Below, in pieces: positions 6,064 to 13,573 of a stretch of DNA of 25,008 nucleotides. How positions within the stretch are numbered: position 1 is the first letter of the stretch; every line of letters starts with the position of its first letter. A program made the position numbers and the translations under genes. The stretch comes from JBNKHG01 sp050290225 (GTDB taxonomy: Bacteria > Pseudomonadota > Gammaproteobacteria > Pseudomonadales > Cellvibrionaceae): positions 1 to 25,008 of the forward strand of contig JBNKHG010000071.1 in assembly GCA_050290225.1 (NCBI GenBank), read 5' to 3'. The notes under the pieces were generated by a model. The model worked only from the letters and a program-made list of their open reading frames with translations. It did not search any database and was not told the origin of the DNA.

Positions 6064-6456
6064 ATGATTTCGCTACCCATTACTTCCACAATTGCTGCTT
6101 TGCTCGCTATTCTCATGTTTCCCTTAACACTTCAGGTATCCATTCTCCGGAAGTCGCTGGGCAACGTCACCTTCGGGGACGCGGACGATCCTGTCCTGCG
6201 ACGACGGATACGTGCCTTCGGTAACTTCGCCGAATATACGCCGCTATGTCTCGTGCTCCTCGCTCTGGTTGAGCTTCAAGGCGCATCCGCCGGTTTTGCC
6301 TGGTCTGTCGGGGCGCTTCTTCTGGCCGGGCGCCTCATTCACGCGCTCGGTATGCTGTACGTCAATTCGCCGGCTCCGCGTGGTGTCGGAATGTTTATGA
6401 CCTATGCCGCATTTTTGCTGCCTGCCGGCTGGATGCTGGTACACTTCTACGCCTAG
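6064..6456 (+). CDS. MAPEG-family membrane protein
   Basis: This 130-aa protein has three to four predicted membrane helices and the MAPEG pattern: a first helix with FPLTLQVSILRKSLG, then DDPVLRRRIRAFGNFAEYTPLCLVLLAL (about residues 39-66), where RxRAxxNxxEYxP is the family signature. A later segment is RLIHALGMLY. MAPEG proteins include microsomal glutathione transferases; bacterial members are poorly characterised. The ribosome site AAAGGA lies before ATG 6064. It is codirectional with the glutathione transferase 77 bp upstream and may share its transcript, which would join soluble and membrane glutathione enzymes in one response. Confidence 0.88.
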   Translation: MISLPITSTIAALLAILMFPLTLQVSILRKSLGNVTFGDADDPVLRRRIRAFGNFAEYTPLCLVLLALVELQGASAGFAWSVGALLLAGRLIHALGMLYVNSPAPRGVGMFMTYAAFLLPAGWMLVHFYA

Positions 6457-6540
6457 CAGCGTCGTTGAACGGAAAGCCGATGTCGCCGACGACCCGCTCC
6501 GCTTATTCATATCGATGACGCCGCTTGGGAGGAAGAATCA

Positions 6541-6867
6541 ATGGCCTACGATCCCCACCTTCTCGACTTGATGCGCGATACCCTCGCCGACCGCCCCGGA
6601 ATTACGGAACGGAAAATGTTTGGCGGCTACTGCTGGATGCTCAACGGCAATATGTTATGCGGCGTGGAGGTGGGCCGATTCATGTTCCGGGTGGGCAAGG
6701 ATCTGGAAGCGGAGGCCCTCAAGCGTACCGGTGTGACCCCGATGGATATTACCGGCAAGCCCATGCGCGGCCTCGTCTGGGTGGAAGTGGATGAGGCCAT
6801 CGAGGCGGGGCTCGACACTTGGGTGGATTTCGCGGCCCGATTCGTCGGCGCCCTGCCGCCAAAGTGA
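6541..6867 (+). CDS. TfoX N-terminal-domain protein
   Basis: This 108-aa protein consists of one TfoX-N (Sxy-like) domain, recognised by ITERKMFGGYCWMLNGNMLCGV (about residues 21-42) and a following RVGKD segment. It has no TfoX C-terminal domain. Full-length TfoX/Sxy promotes competence gene expression, but stand-alone N-domain proteins have no established role. ATG 6541 follows GGGAGG (6527-6532) at good spacing. It is codirectional with the MAPEG gene 84 bp upstream. Confidence 0.85.
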   Translation: MAYDPHLLDLMRDTLADRPGITERKMFGGYCWMLNGNMLCGVEVGRFMFRVGKDLEAEALKRTGVTPMDITGKPMRGLVWVEVDEAIEAGLDTWVDFAARFVGALPPK

Positions 6868-7217
6868 GATGAATCATAACCAACACCTGTTGCCGGAAAA
6901 CGTCAATGAAATGGCAAACCAGGCCATGGCAAAAGCAAGAATGTTGAACAAAATACTGACGTGACTGCTTTCGCGCATGTGATCTGACGCACTATTTAGG
7001 CGTAGAAATGGACACTCATTACACACCTCGCTATAGCTGTTTTCGCGCTTAACGCAGCGTCCATTCAAACTGAAACACTTCACACACTGCCCAACACGGC
7101 CGATCTACGCCCACATACGCCCAAGCGAGTTTCCCCACCCACTCCGCTTTCGGACAATTCACCTCTGAATCAACAACGGCCTGATTTATAGGAAGGCATT
7201 TCATAGTGGAGGTCAGA
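6868..7217. other. Gap between TfoX gene and recombination cassette
   Basis: About 350 bases without a secure gene. One weak minus-strand frame (6874-7083) is listed separately. A short tandem ACGCCCACAT/ACGCCCA repeat occurs near 7107-7125. A ribosome site, GGAGG (7208-7212), ends the region and serves the gene starting at 7218. No tRNA gene is visible. Confidence 0.5.
6874..7083 (-). CDS. Possible small cysteine-rich membrane protein
   Basis: A 69-aa frame starting at GTG 7083 ends 6 bp from the convergent TfoX gene. Its first 25 residues hold four cysteines (MKCFSLNGRCVKR and VCNECPF), arranged as a possible zinc site. A hydrophobic segment near the C terminus (SILFNILAFAMAWFAISLTF) could span the membrane. 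I do not recognise it. The start has only a weak ribosome site, so it may be a chance frame. Confidence 0.3.
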   Translation of the reverse strand: MKCFSLNGRCVKRENSYSEVCNECPFLRLNSASDHMRESSHVSILFNILAFAMAWFAISLTFSGNRCWL

Positions 7218-7421
7218 GTGAGAAGTCCAAACCGATGGGTATTGATTAAGCGACTAGCCGAAATCACTGGCTACAGCGAAGACGCCATTCGGCACAAGGT
7301 CAAGAACGGCACCTGGGTCCAGGGCCGCATCTGGCGCAAGGCGCCCGACGGGCGCATCTTCGTGAATCTTGATGAGTTCGAGCGCTGGGTAGAAAGCGAC
7401 TTCCGCGCAACCACACACTAA
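7218..7421 (+). CDS. Excisionase-like small DNA-binding protein
   Basis: This 67-aa protein (VRSPNRWVLIKRLAEITGYSEDAIRHKVKNGTWVQGRIWRKAPDGRIFVNLDEFERWV) resembles phage excisionase-like winged-helix proteins (DUF1233 type). In that layout a helix-turn-helix (LAEITGYSEDAIRHKVK) is followed by a wing reading WRKAPDGRI. GTG 7218 is chosen because GGAGG lies five bases before it; a GTG at 7206 lacks a site. Such proteins bend DNA and favour excision by a partner integrase, and a tyrosine integrase follows 356 bp downstream on the same strand. Confidence 0.75.
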   Translation: MRSPNRWVLIKRLAEITGYSEDAIRHKVKNGTWVQGRIWRKAPDGRIFVNLDEFERWVESDFRATTH

Positions 7422-7467
7422 AAACCCGCCATTTCTCAAAAAAGTTGAGGAGAGAGCACTGGCATCA

Positions 7468-7489
7468 ATACGCGCATTGAGCGTATAAT
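7468..7489 (+). promoter_or_regulatory. Probable promoter with overlapping inverted repeat for the HTH-integrase operon
   Basis: A consensus -10 box TATAAT lies at 7484-7489. The inverted repeat ATACGC (7468-7473) / GCGTAT (7481-7486) overlaps it. There is no strong -35 box at 16-18 bp, so activation or weak basal use is likely. The HTH protein encoded just downstream is the natural candidate to bind the repeat. Confidence 0.45.
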
Positions 7490-7542
7490 CGTTTCTCTCG
7501 CCACCCAAGGCAAGCAGTCACCCGGAACACAACAAAGACACC

Positions 7543-7761
7543 ATGACCGATACAAAAAAGAAGAGCCCGACGCCAGCGGCAATCCGCGAAGCCCGTTTGC
7601 ATTCAGGATTGACCCAGACGGAAGCCGCTCAAATGGTTCAAGCCTCCCTGCGCGGATGGCAACAATGGGAAGCGGGTGATCGGACAATGCCGCCGGGCCT
7701 GTTCGAGCTGTTCATGCTCAAGACAGGCCAGTGGCCACTCGACAATGACATGGAGACGTAA
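7543..7761 (+). CDS. Small helix-turn-helix protein preceding the integrase
   Basis: This 72-aa protein carries a Cro/C1-like helix-turn-helix: IREARLHSGLTQTEAAQMVQASLRGWQQWEAGDRTMPPGLFELFML. The segment LTQTEAAQMVQASLRGWQQWE is the two DNA-contacting helices, with the WE(A/N)G turn usual in this class. The gene ends 16 bp before the integrase start and follows a TATAAT promoter, so the two probably form an operon in which this protein may control integrase expression. A role in toxin-antitoxin regulation is unlikely because no toxin partner is present. Confidence 0.8.
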   Translation: MTDTKKKSPTPAAIREARLHSGLTQTEAAQMVQASLRGWQQWEAGDRTMPPGLFELFMLKTGQWPLDNDMET

Positions 7762-7777
7762 GTAGCGAGGATCAGAC

Positions 7778-9022
7778 ATGGCAGGTACAGTAAAAAAAAC
7801 AGGGTTCCCCGGCATTGAGATTCACGGCCGATCGATTCGTGTAGACTTTATGTACAAGGGTGTTCGCCACCGGCACACCCTGGGTGTCGAACCCACAAAG
7901 AACAACATCAAGCACGCTGTCCGCCTGCGCAGTGCCGCCCTCTTCGCGTTGAAATCCGGTAATTACAATGAAGCCGAATTCTTTCCCCACTCACGCCCCT
8001 CCGAGAGTGTGACCGAGGGCAAACCCCTGGGTGATCTTTGCGAGCGTTACAAGCCCCTCAAGGCCGTGGACATCACCCCTGAAACCCAGTCGCGCTACGA
8101 AATTGCCCTCAAGATCTGTGTGGACACCGTCGGCCGCAATCGCCTTGTCGATACCCTGCTACCGGAAGACAATCAACAGTTGCGCGCCGACTTGATCGCC
8201 ACCCGTGCCGTTTCAACGGTCAACCACTATCTGGCCACGTTTTCGGGTTTCCTCTACTGGTGCGAAAACAATGGCTACTGCGGTGAACTCGGCAAACACT
8301 GCGTGCGTTTCACGAAAAGCAACAAGGATCCTGACCCGCTCAGCTTCGAAGAATTCCAGGCCTTGATCGACAAGGGCTGCCTGCACCCCAGCGACCGGGC
8401 CGCGGTGACGCTGGCCGTCTACACCGGGCTACGCCCGGGGGAACTCCTCGCCCTTGCCGTCGAGGACGTGGCGCCAGACCTCAGCAAGATCACGGTGCGC
8501 CGCTCGATCACCCAGTCGGTCACCTTCAAGGTGCCCAAGACCAACAAGGAACGTACCGTGTTGTTGTTTCCACCAGCCCGCGAGGCACTCATAGTACTGA
8601 TGGCGGAGGCCGAACAGCGGGAACCCGATGATCTGCAGGTCTGGCTGAACCGCCACGAATCCCGCATTGATTGGGTGCGTATCCTGCTGTCTCCCAAAAC
8701 CCAGGCCCGCCGAAAGGTGGTCAATGACTACTTCGTACCCTCGGCCTGGAACTCCAAGTGGGCCAATCTGGTCCGGCGCGCGAAAATCCGTCCGCGCCCA
8801 CCCTACCAGACCCGACACACGTACGCCTGCTGGAACCTGACGGCACAGGGCAACCTGGCTTTCATCGCCAACCAGATGGGCCATAAGGACTTCTCCATGC
8901 TCGTGAACGTCTATGCCCGCTGGATAGATACAGAGTCCCCCAGAGAGCTCGATCGTATCTGGGAGGGCATACAAAACATGGCCAAAATTGCCCCAAATTT
9001 GCCCCAAAGAATCGCAGCATAA
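7778..9022 (+). CDS. Phage-type tyrosine integrase next to mutS
   Basis: This 414-aa integrase starts with an Arm-DNA-binding region of the DUF3596 type (FPGIEIHGRSIRVDFMYKGVRHRHTLG), then a SAM-like core-binding domain (about residues 85-180) and the catalytic domain (about 190-385). Active-site residues are visible: Arg in YTGLRPGELLAL, His and Arg in QTRHTYACW, His in QMGHKDFSM, and the nucleophile Tyr in NVYARW. ATG 7778 follows GAGG at good spacing. The stop codon lies only 20 bp before the mutS ATG, so the element's attachment site is expected between about 8990 and 9045. The left half of the window is its likely cargo, and the far end is outside the window. Confidence 0.92.
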   Translation: MAGTVKKTGFPGIEIHGRSIRVDFMYKGVRHRHTLGVEPTKNNIKHAVRLRSAALFALKSGNYNEAEFFPHSRPSESVTEGKPLGDLCERYKPLKAVDITPETQSRYEIALKICVDTVGRNRLVDTLLPEDNQQLRADLIATRAVSTVNHYLATFSGFLYWCENNGYCGELGKHCVRFTKSNKDPDPLSFEEFQALIDKGCLHPSDRAAVTLAVYTGLRPGELLALAVEDVAPDLSKITVRRSITQSVTFKVPKTNKERTVLLFPPAREALIVLMAEAEQREPDDLQVWLNRHESRIDWVRILLSPKTQARRKVVNDYFVPSAWNSKWANLVRRAKIRPRPPYQTRHTYACWNLTAQGNLAFIANQMGHKDFSMLVNVYARWIDTESPRELDRIWEGIQNMAKIAPNLPQRIAA

Positions 9023-9042
9023 TTTATAAGTGATTGTTTTAT

Positions 9043-11688
9043 ATGGATAATATCGATTTATCGACGCACACACCCATGATGCAGCAATATTTGCGCATCA
9101 AGGCCGAACACAAAAACGAACTGGTCTTCTATCGCATGGGGGACTTTTACGAGTTGTTCTATGACGATGCCAGGAAGGCCTCGCAACTGCTCGATGTCAC
9201 CCTCACTGCCCGTGGCAAATCCGGCGGTGAACCCATACCCATGGCCGGTATCCCGTTCCACGCTGTCGACGGCTACCTGGCCAAACTGGTACGCCTGGGC
9301 GAATCGGTGGCGATTTGTGAGCAGATCGGCGACCCCGCCACCAGCAAAGGACCGGTTGAACGCAAAGTGGTGCGTATTGTCACCCCGGGTACAGTGAGCG
9401 ACGAGGCGCTACTGGACGAACGCCAGGACAACCTGCTGGTGGCCATCAACCAATATGAGGACACCCAGCGGGAAGTCACCGTCTACGGAATCGCCACGCT
9501 GGACATTGGCAGCGGTCGTTTCCAGGTCCTGGAAGTCGAGGGCATTGACGCGGCCCTGAGTGAACTGCAGCGACTGAACCCGGCAGAACTGCTGATCAGC
9601 GATGAGCTGATCACACTGGAAATTGCCGAAGGCCGCCGGGGTGTGCGCCGGCGCGGTCCCTGGGAATTCGAACTGGAATCCGCCGAACGACTGCTGGTAC
9701 AGCAGTTCGGCACCCAGGACCTTGCCGGCTTTGGTTGCGACCACTTGCGGGTGGCCATTGCGGCGGCTGGCTGCCTGCTTTCCTACGCCAAGGAAACCCA
9801 GCGCACCGCCCTGCCCCATATACGCACCATCTCCCACGAAAACCGCGATGAAGCCGTGTCCCTGGATGCCGCCACCCGTCGCAACCTCGAGTTGGATATC
9901 AATCTCAACGGCGGTGACGAAAATACCCTGTTCTCCGTACTCAACACCACCGCCACCGCCATGGGCGGTCGCCTGTTGCGTCGTTGGCTGAATCGACCAC
10001 TCCGCAACCGCACTACCCTGGAAGCACGCCAGGAGGCGATTTCTGCAATGCAACAGAACTATCGCTTTGAACCGATCCACAACATCCTTAAACGTGTTGG
10101 CGACATGGAGCGCATTCTCGGCCGACTGGCACTGCGTTCCGCCCGCCCCCGAGACTTGTCGCGCCTGCTCTCCTCCCTGGCCACCTATCCGGAGCTACAG
10201 GGCGAGTTGGGTGTACTAGAAGTCTCCCTTTTGCAGGAACTGTCACAAAGTATCAGCACCTTCCCCGAGATGGTGGACCTGCTGGATCGCGCCCTGGTGG
10301 AAAATCCACCGGTGGTCATTCGAGATGGCGGGGTCATTGCCGAAGGCTATGATTCGGAATTGGATGAGCTGCGCAATATCAGCACCAATGCCGGTCAATT
10401 CCTGGTGGACCTGGAAACCCGTGAACGCGAACGCACCGGTATCAACACGCTGAAAGTGGGGTATAACCGGGTACACGGCTACTATATCGAAATCAGCCGC
10501 GCCCAGTCGGAGCAGGCGCCGGCCGACTATATCCGTCGCCAGACCCTGAAAAATGCCGAACGCTTTATCACCCCGGAGTTGAAAGAGTTTGAAGACAAGG
10601 CCCTGTCCGCCAAGAGCCGCGCCCTGGCACGGGAGAAAGCCCTCTACGAACAATTAATCGAAACCCTGAACGAGGTGCTGGTCCCGCTGCAGGAATCGGC
10701 TACGGCTGTCTCCGAGCTGGACGTTCTGACCACCCTTACCGAGCGAGCCGATGCCCTCGGCTTCTGTCTACCGACAATCACGGAAGAGCCGGGTATCGCT
10801 ATCACCGGTGGACGCCACCCGGTAGTGGAACAGGTGCTGGACACACCCTTTGTTGCCAACGACCTGAATTTCCACGACCAGCGCCGGATGCTGATCGTAA
10901 CCGGCCCCAATATGGGCGGTAAGTCGACCTATATGCGCCAGACCGCATTGATTGTACTGCTCGCCCACATCGGCAGTTTTGTGCCTGCGGCTGAGGCGAA
11001 AATTGGACTCGTTGACCGAATCTTCACCCGCATCGGTTCCTCCGATGACCTCGCCGGCGGCCGTTCGACGTTTATGGTGGAAATGACCGAAACTGCCAAC
11101 ATCCTCCACAACGCCACCGACCGCAGCCTGGTTCTGATGGACGAAATTGGCCGTGGCACCAGTACCTTCGATGGTTTGTCCCTGGCCTGGGCCTGTGCCC
11201 TGCACCTCGCCGAGCAGGTGAAGGCTTTTACCCTGTTCGCCACTCACTACTTTGAAATCACCAGCCTGCCTGAAAGCATCGCCGGTGTCGCCAATGTCCA
11301 CCTCGACGCCACTGAGCACAATGACAATATTGTGTTTTTGCACAATATCCAGGAAGGAGCGGCCAGCCAGAGTTACGGCCTGCAGGTAGCCAAGCTGGCC
11401 GGGATTCCCGCGCAAGTCCTTCTACAGGCCAAGGAGCAGCTACGGCTCCTGGAGTCCGGCGAACACCCCCAGGCGCCAAACCGGAAAAGGGATCTCTCGG
11501 CTGTCGCCGCCACGGTGGCCCTCGAGGCAGCGGCAACGCCCTGCGTTGATGACCCCTTCCAGGGGGAATTGTTTGGCGCAACCGCGCCCCACCCCGCGGT
11601 CGATGCCCTGGAAACACTCGATCCCGATAACCTCACCCCGAGACAGGCCCTCGAACAACTCTATCACCTGAAAAGCCTGCTTCAGTAA
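9043..11688 (+). CDS. mutS: DNA mismatch repair protein MutS
   Basis: At 881 aa this is a full-length MutS. It recognises mismatched DNA through domain I, with Phe35 and Glu37 (GDFYELF) matching the E. coli Phe36/Glu38 wedge. Connector, core/lever and clamp domains follow, then the ATPase domain with Walker A GPNMGGKSTYMRQTA (about residues 620-634) and Walker B LVLMDEIGRGTST. A C-terminal tetramerisation/beta-clamp segment ends in RQALEQLYHLKSLL. ATG 9043 is preferred over a TTG at 9034, because the family begins shortly before HTPMMQQYL. No good ribosome site precedes either start. The upstream neighbour is a mobile-element integrase ending 20 bp away, so native 5' regulatory DNA may have been displaced. 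The usual neighbour fdxA follows downstream. Confidence 0.98.
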   Translation: MDNIDLSTHTPMMQQYLRIKAEHKNELVFYRMGDFYELFYDDARKASQLLDVTLTARGKSGGEPIPMAGIPFHAVDGYLAKLVRLGESVAICEQIGDPATSKGPVERKVVRIVTPGTVSDEALLDERQDNLLVAINQYEDTQREVTVYGIATLDIGSGRFQVLEVEGIDAALSELQRLNPAELLISDELITLEIAEGRRGVRRRGPWEFELESAERLLVQQFGTQDLAGFGCDHLRVAIAAAGCLLSYAKETQRTALPHIRTISHENRDEAVSLDAATRRNLELDINLNGGDENTLFSVLNTTATAMGGRLLRRWLNRPLRNRTTLEARQEAISAMQQNYRFEPIHNILKRVGDMERILGRLALRSARPRDLSRLLSSLATYPELQGELGVLEVSLLQELSQSISTFPEMVDLLDRALVENPPVVIRDGGVIAEGYDSELDELRNISTNAGQFLVDLETRERERTGINTLKVGYNRVHGYYIEISRAQSEQAPADYIRRQTLKNAERFITPELKEFEDKALSAKSRALAREKALYEQLIETLNEVLVPLQESATAVSELDVLTTLTERADALGFCLPTITEEPGIAITGGRHPVVEQVLDTPFVANDLNFHDQRRMLIVTGPNMGGKSTYMRQTALIVLLAHIGSFVPAAEAKIGLVDRIFTRIGSSDDLAGGRSTFMVEMTETANILHNATDRSLVLMDEIGRGTSTFDGLSLAWACALHLAEQVKAFTLFATHYFEITSLPESIAGVANVHLDATEHNDNIVFLHNIQEGAASQSYGLQVAKLAGIPAQVLLQAKEQLRLLESGEHPQAPNRKRDLSAVAATVALEAAATPCVDDPFQGELFGATAPHPAVDALETLDPDNLTPRQALEQLYHLKSLLQ

Positions 11689-11823
11689 AGCTAAAGAATT
11701 CTCATTTTCAAAGCTGCGGAATCAGGGCCGTTCTGCTGCTTTGACGGAAAACTCCCTGTGATTTGATCGAGAAAACCGATTTTCTTCTCCGAAAAAATCA
11801 CTCCACAAGTTTCGCCAAATCCT

Positions 11824-11862
11824 GCTAAAATGCGCGCCATTGAAACATTTGGCTATAGGGAG
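11824..11862 (+). promoter_or_regulatory. fdxA promoter -10 and ribosome binding site
   Basis: An extended -10 element, TGCTAAAAT, lies at 11823-11831. It has no clear -35 box. GGGAG at 11858-11862 sits eight bases before the fdxA ATG. The 182-bp space after mutS has no convincing intrinsic terminator. Confidence 0.45.
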
Positions 11863-11870
11863 TCAGAAGC

Positions 11871-12194
11871 ATGACTTTTGTTGTAGGGGAAAATTGCATT
11901 AAATGTAAGCATACAGATTGTGTCGAAGTCTGCCCCGTCGATTGCTTTTACGAAGGACCCAACTTCCTGGTGATTCATCCGGACGAGTGCATCGACTGCG
12001 CCCTGTGCGAGCCTGAATGTCCTGTGGATGCCATTTTCTCCGAAGACGAATTACCGGAAGGGCAGGAAGTTTTTCTCGAACTCAACGCCGAGTTGGCCGA
12101 AGTCTGGCCCAATATCACCGAGATGAAGGATTCACTGCCCGATGCCGACGAATGGGATGGTGTCGAAGGCAAACTCCAGTATCTGGAGCGCTGA
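11871..12194 (+). CDS. fdxA: Seven-iron ferredoxin FdxA
   Basis: This 107-aa ferredoxin binds one [3Fe-4S] and one [4Fe-4S] cluster. Cys9, Cys17 and Cys50 match the [3Fe-4S] ligands, and Cys21, Cys40, Cys43 and Cys46 the [4Fe-4S] ligands of Azotobacter ferredoxin I. The long acidic C-terminal tail (from residue 57) is usual for the family. It is a cytoplasmic electron carrier, with partner enzymes not evident here. The gene sits between mutS and rpoS as in many pseudomonads and relatives, and its transcript meets that of rpoS at a shared hairpin terminator. Confidence 0.97.
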   Translation: MTFVVGENCIKCKHTDCVEVCPVDCFYEGPNFLVIHPDECIDCALCEPECPVDAIFSEDELPEGQEVFLELNAELAEVWPNITEMKDSLPDADEWDGVEGKLQYLER

Positions 12195-12216
12195 TCGCGA
12201 AGATCAGCCCAAAAAC

Positions 12217-12246
12217 AAAAAAACCGCGAGCAATCGCGGTTTTTTT
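12217..12246. terminator. Bidirectional intrinsic terminator between fdxA and rpoS
   Basis: Seven A residues and CCGCG (12217-12228) pair perfectly with CGCGG and seven T residues (12235-12246) around a six-base loop. The run of T on each strand after the stem lets it terminate both the plus-strand fdxA transcript and the minus-strand rpoS transcript. Confidence 0.9.
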
Positions 12247-12266
12247 GTTTCATGTCGAGTGTTCAG

Positions 12267-13286
12267 TCATAAACTGAACAGCGATTCGCTATTTAAACCC
12301 TGCTTTTCCAGAATGTCCCGCAGGCGCTTGAGTGCTTCGACCTGGATCTGACGAACCCGCTCTCGGGTTAACCCTATTTCACGTCCCACCTCTTCCAGGG
12401 TACTCATCTCATAGCCTCGCAGGCCAAAGCGCCGCGCGACCACTTCGCGCTGCTTTTCGGTCAACTCCGTCAGCCATTCGTCAATGCTGGAACTGAGATC
12501 GCTGTCCTGCAGCAGGCTGGCCGGATCTGAAATATGTTGATCCGGGATGGTGTCCACCAGGCTTTTTTCCGATGTAGGCCCTACCGGCATGTCCACGGAG
12601 GTAACGCGCTCATTGAGACCGAGCATACGCTCCACATCATTGAGCGGTTTTTCCAGCAGCGAGGCAATATCTTCCGGTGTCGGCTCATGGTCCAGCTTTT
12701 GCGACAGTTCACGGGCCGCACGCAGATACACATTGAGTTCCTTCACCACATGAATGGGCAGGCGAATAGTGCGCGTCTGGTTCATGATGGCGCGCTCTAT
12801 GGTCTGGCGAATCCACCAGGTGGCGTAGGTGGAAAAGCGGAAGCCCCGCTCGGGATCAAATTTTTCCACTGCCCTGATCAATCCGAGATTGCCCTCTTCA
12901 ATCAAATCCAGAAGGGCAAGGCCGCGATTGACATAGCGGCGGGCAATCTTGACGACCAGACGAAGATTGCTTTCGATCATGCGCTTGCGAGACGCCTCTT
13001 CACCGCGCAAGGCTTTGCGGGCGAAGTACACTTCTTCCTCAGCGGAGAGTAACGGTGAAAATCCTATCTCATTCAGATAGAGCTGGGTGGCATCCAGCGT
13101 TTTTTGGAACTTGTCGCTATCAGCGTTTTTTCTTGCTTTGGCGCGGCTGCGCGATCGCTCAGCCTGTTCTTTAAAGTTAATTTCAGCTTCAATATCTCGT
13201 GCTTCGACGCCGGAGGCGTCAAATTCATGGGCGAGAAATGTCTTTTCCTGCCCGGTGGTCTTGTCTTCCCTTTGTCTTACAGCCAT
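12267..13286 (-). CDS. rpoS: Stationary-phase sigma factor RpoS (sigma-38)
   Basis: This 339-aa sigma-70-family factor has region 1.2 (DATQLYLNEIGFSPLL, about residues 65-80). Region 2 contains the core-binding and -10 recognition segments (LLDLIEEGNLGLIRAVEKFDPERGFRFSTYATWWIRQTIERAI, about 124-166). Region 3 follows, and region 4 has the helix-turn-helix TLEEVGREIGLTRERVRQIQ (about 297-316). It directs RNA polymerase to general stress and stationary-phase genes. Its order next to nlpD upstream and fdxA downstream is the classic gammaproteobacterial arrangement. The 287-bp leader between nlpD and this gene contains stem-loops. In relatives, the main rpoS promoter lies inside nlpD. Confidence 0.98.
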   Translation of the reverse strand: MAVRQREDKTTGQEKTFLAHEFDASGVEARDIEAEINFKEQAERSRSRAKARKNADSDKFQKTLDATQLYLNEIGFSPLLSAEEEVYFARKALRGEEASRKRMIESNLRLVVKIARRYVNRGLALLDLIEEGNLGLIRAVEKFDPERGFRFSTYATWWIRQTIERAIMNQTRTIRLPIHVVKELNVYLRAARELSQKLDHEPTPEDIASLLEKPLNDVERMLGLNERVTSVDMPVGPTSEKSLVDTIPDQHISDPASLLQDSDLSSSIDEWLTELTEKQREVVARRFGLRGYEMSTLEEVGREIGLTRERVRQIQVEALKRLRDILEKQGLNSESLFSL

Positions 13287-13437
13287 GTCATTTGCCCTGC
13301 GAGTTTTCGGTTTAACACATTAAAGACAACCGCGACTACGGATGACTCTAACTCCCTTTGGCTTCAGTGGACCCTTTAGCGCCTGTAAGATCGGCAACAA
13401 ATTCCGCTGCCCCAGGCGACCAAACTGTTTGACTTGG

Positions 13438-13457
13438 ATACAGTTTCCTCTCTGTAT
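13438..13457 (-). promoter_or_regulatory. rpoS leader hairpin with GGA loop (candidate CsrA/RsmA site)
   Basis: In the rpoS leader RNA, ATACAG pairs with CTGTAT around the loop AGAGGAAA. A GGA in a hairpin loop with flanking A residues is the binding pattern of CsrA/RsmA proteins. A second perfect hairpin, GTCAGC-TG-GCTGAC, lies at 13486-13499. Both are between the nlpD stop and the rpoS start, within the leader if transcription starts inside nlpD as in relatives. Confidence 0.35.
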
Positions 13458-13573
13458 TACTTTCACTCCTGCTGGCATTCAATATGTCAGCCAGCTGACT
13501 TCAGGGTGTCGACTGGTTTGGGTTCAACCCGCTGTCCATGGTGTATCTTCTGTTTTTCCTCGCTGGGAAATGC

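Noticed and set aside
11740..11800. Intrinsic terminator after mutS
   Set aside because: Only weak AT-rich pairing (GAGAAAA/TTTTCTTC) without a stable stem followed by a T run.
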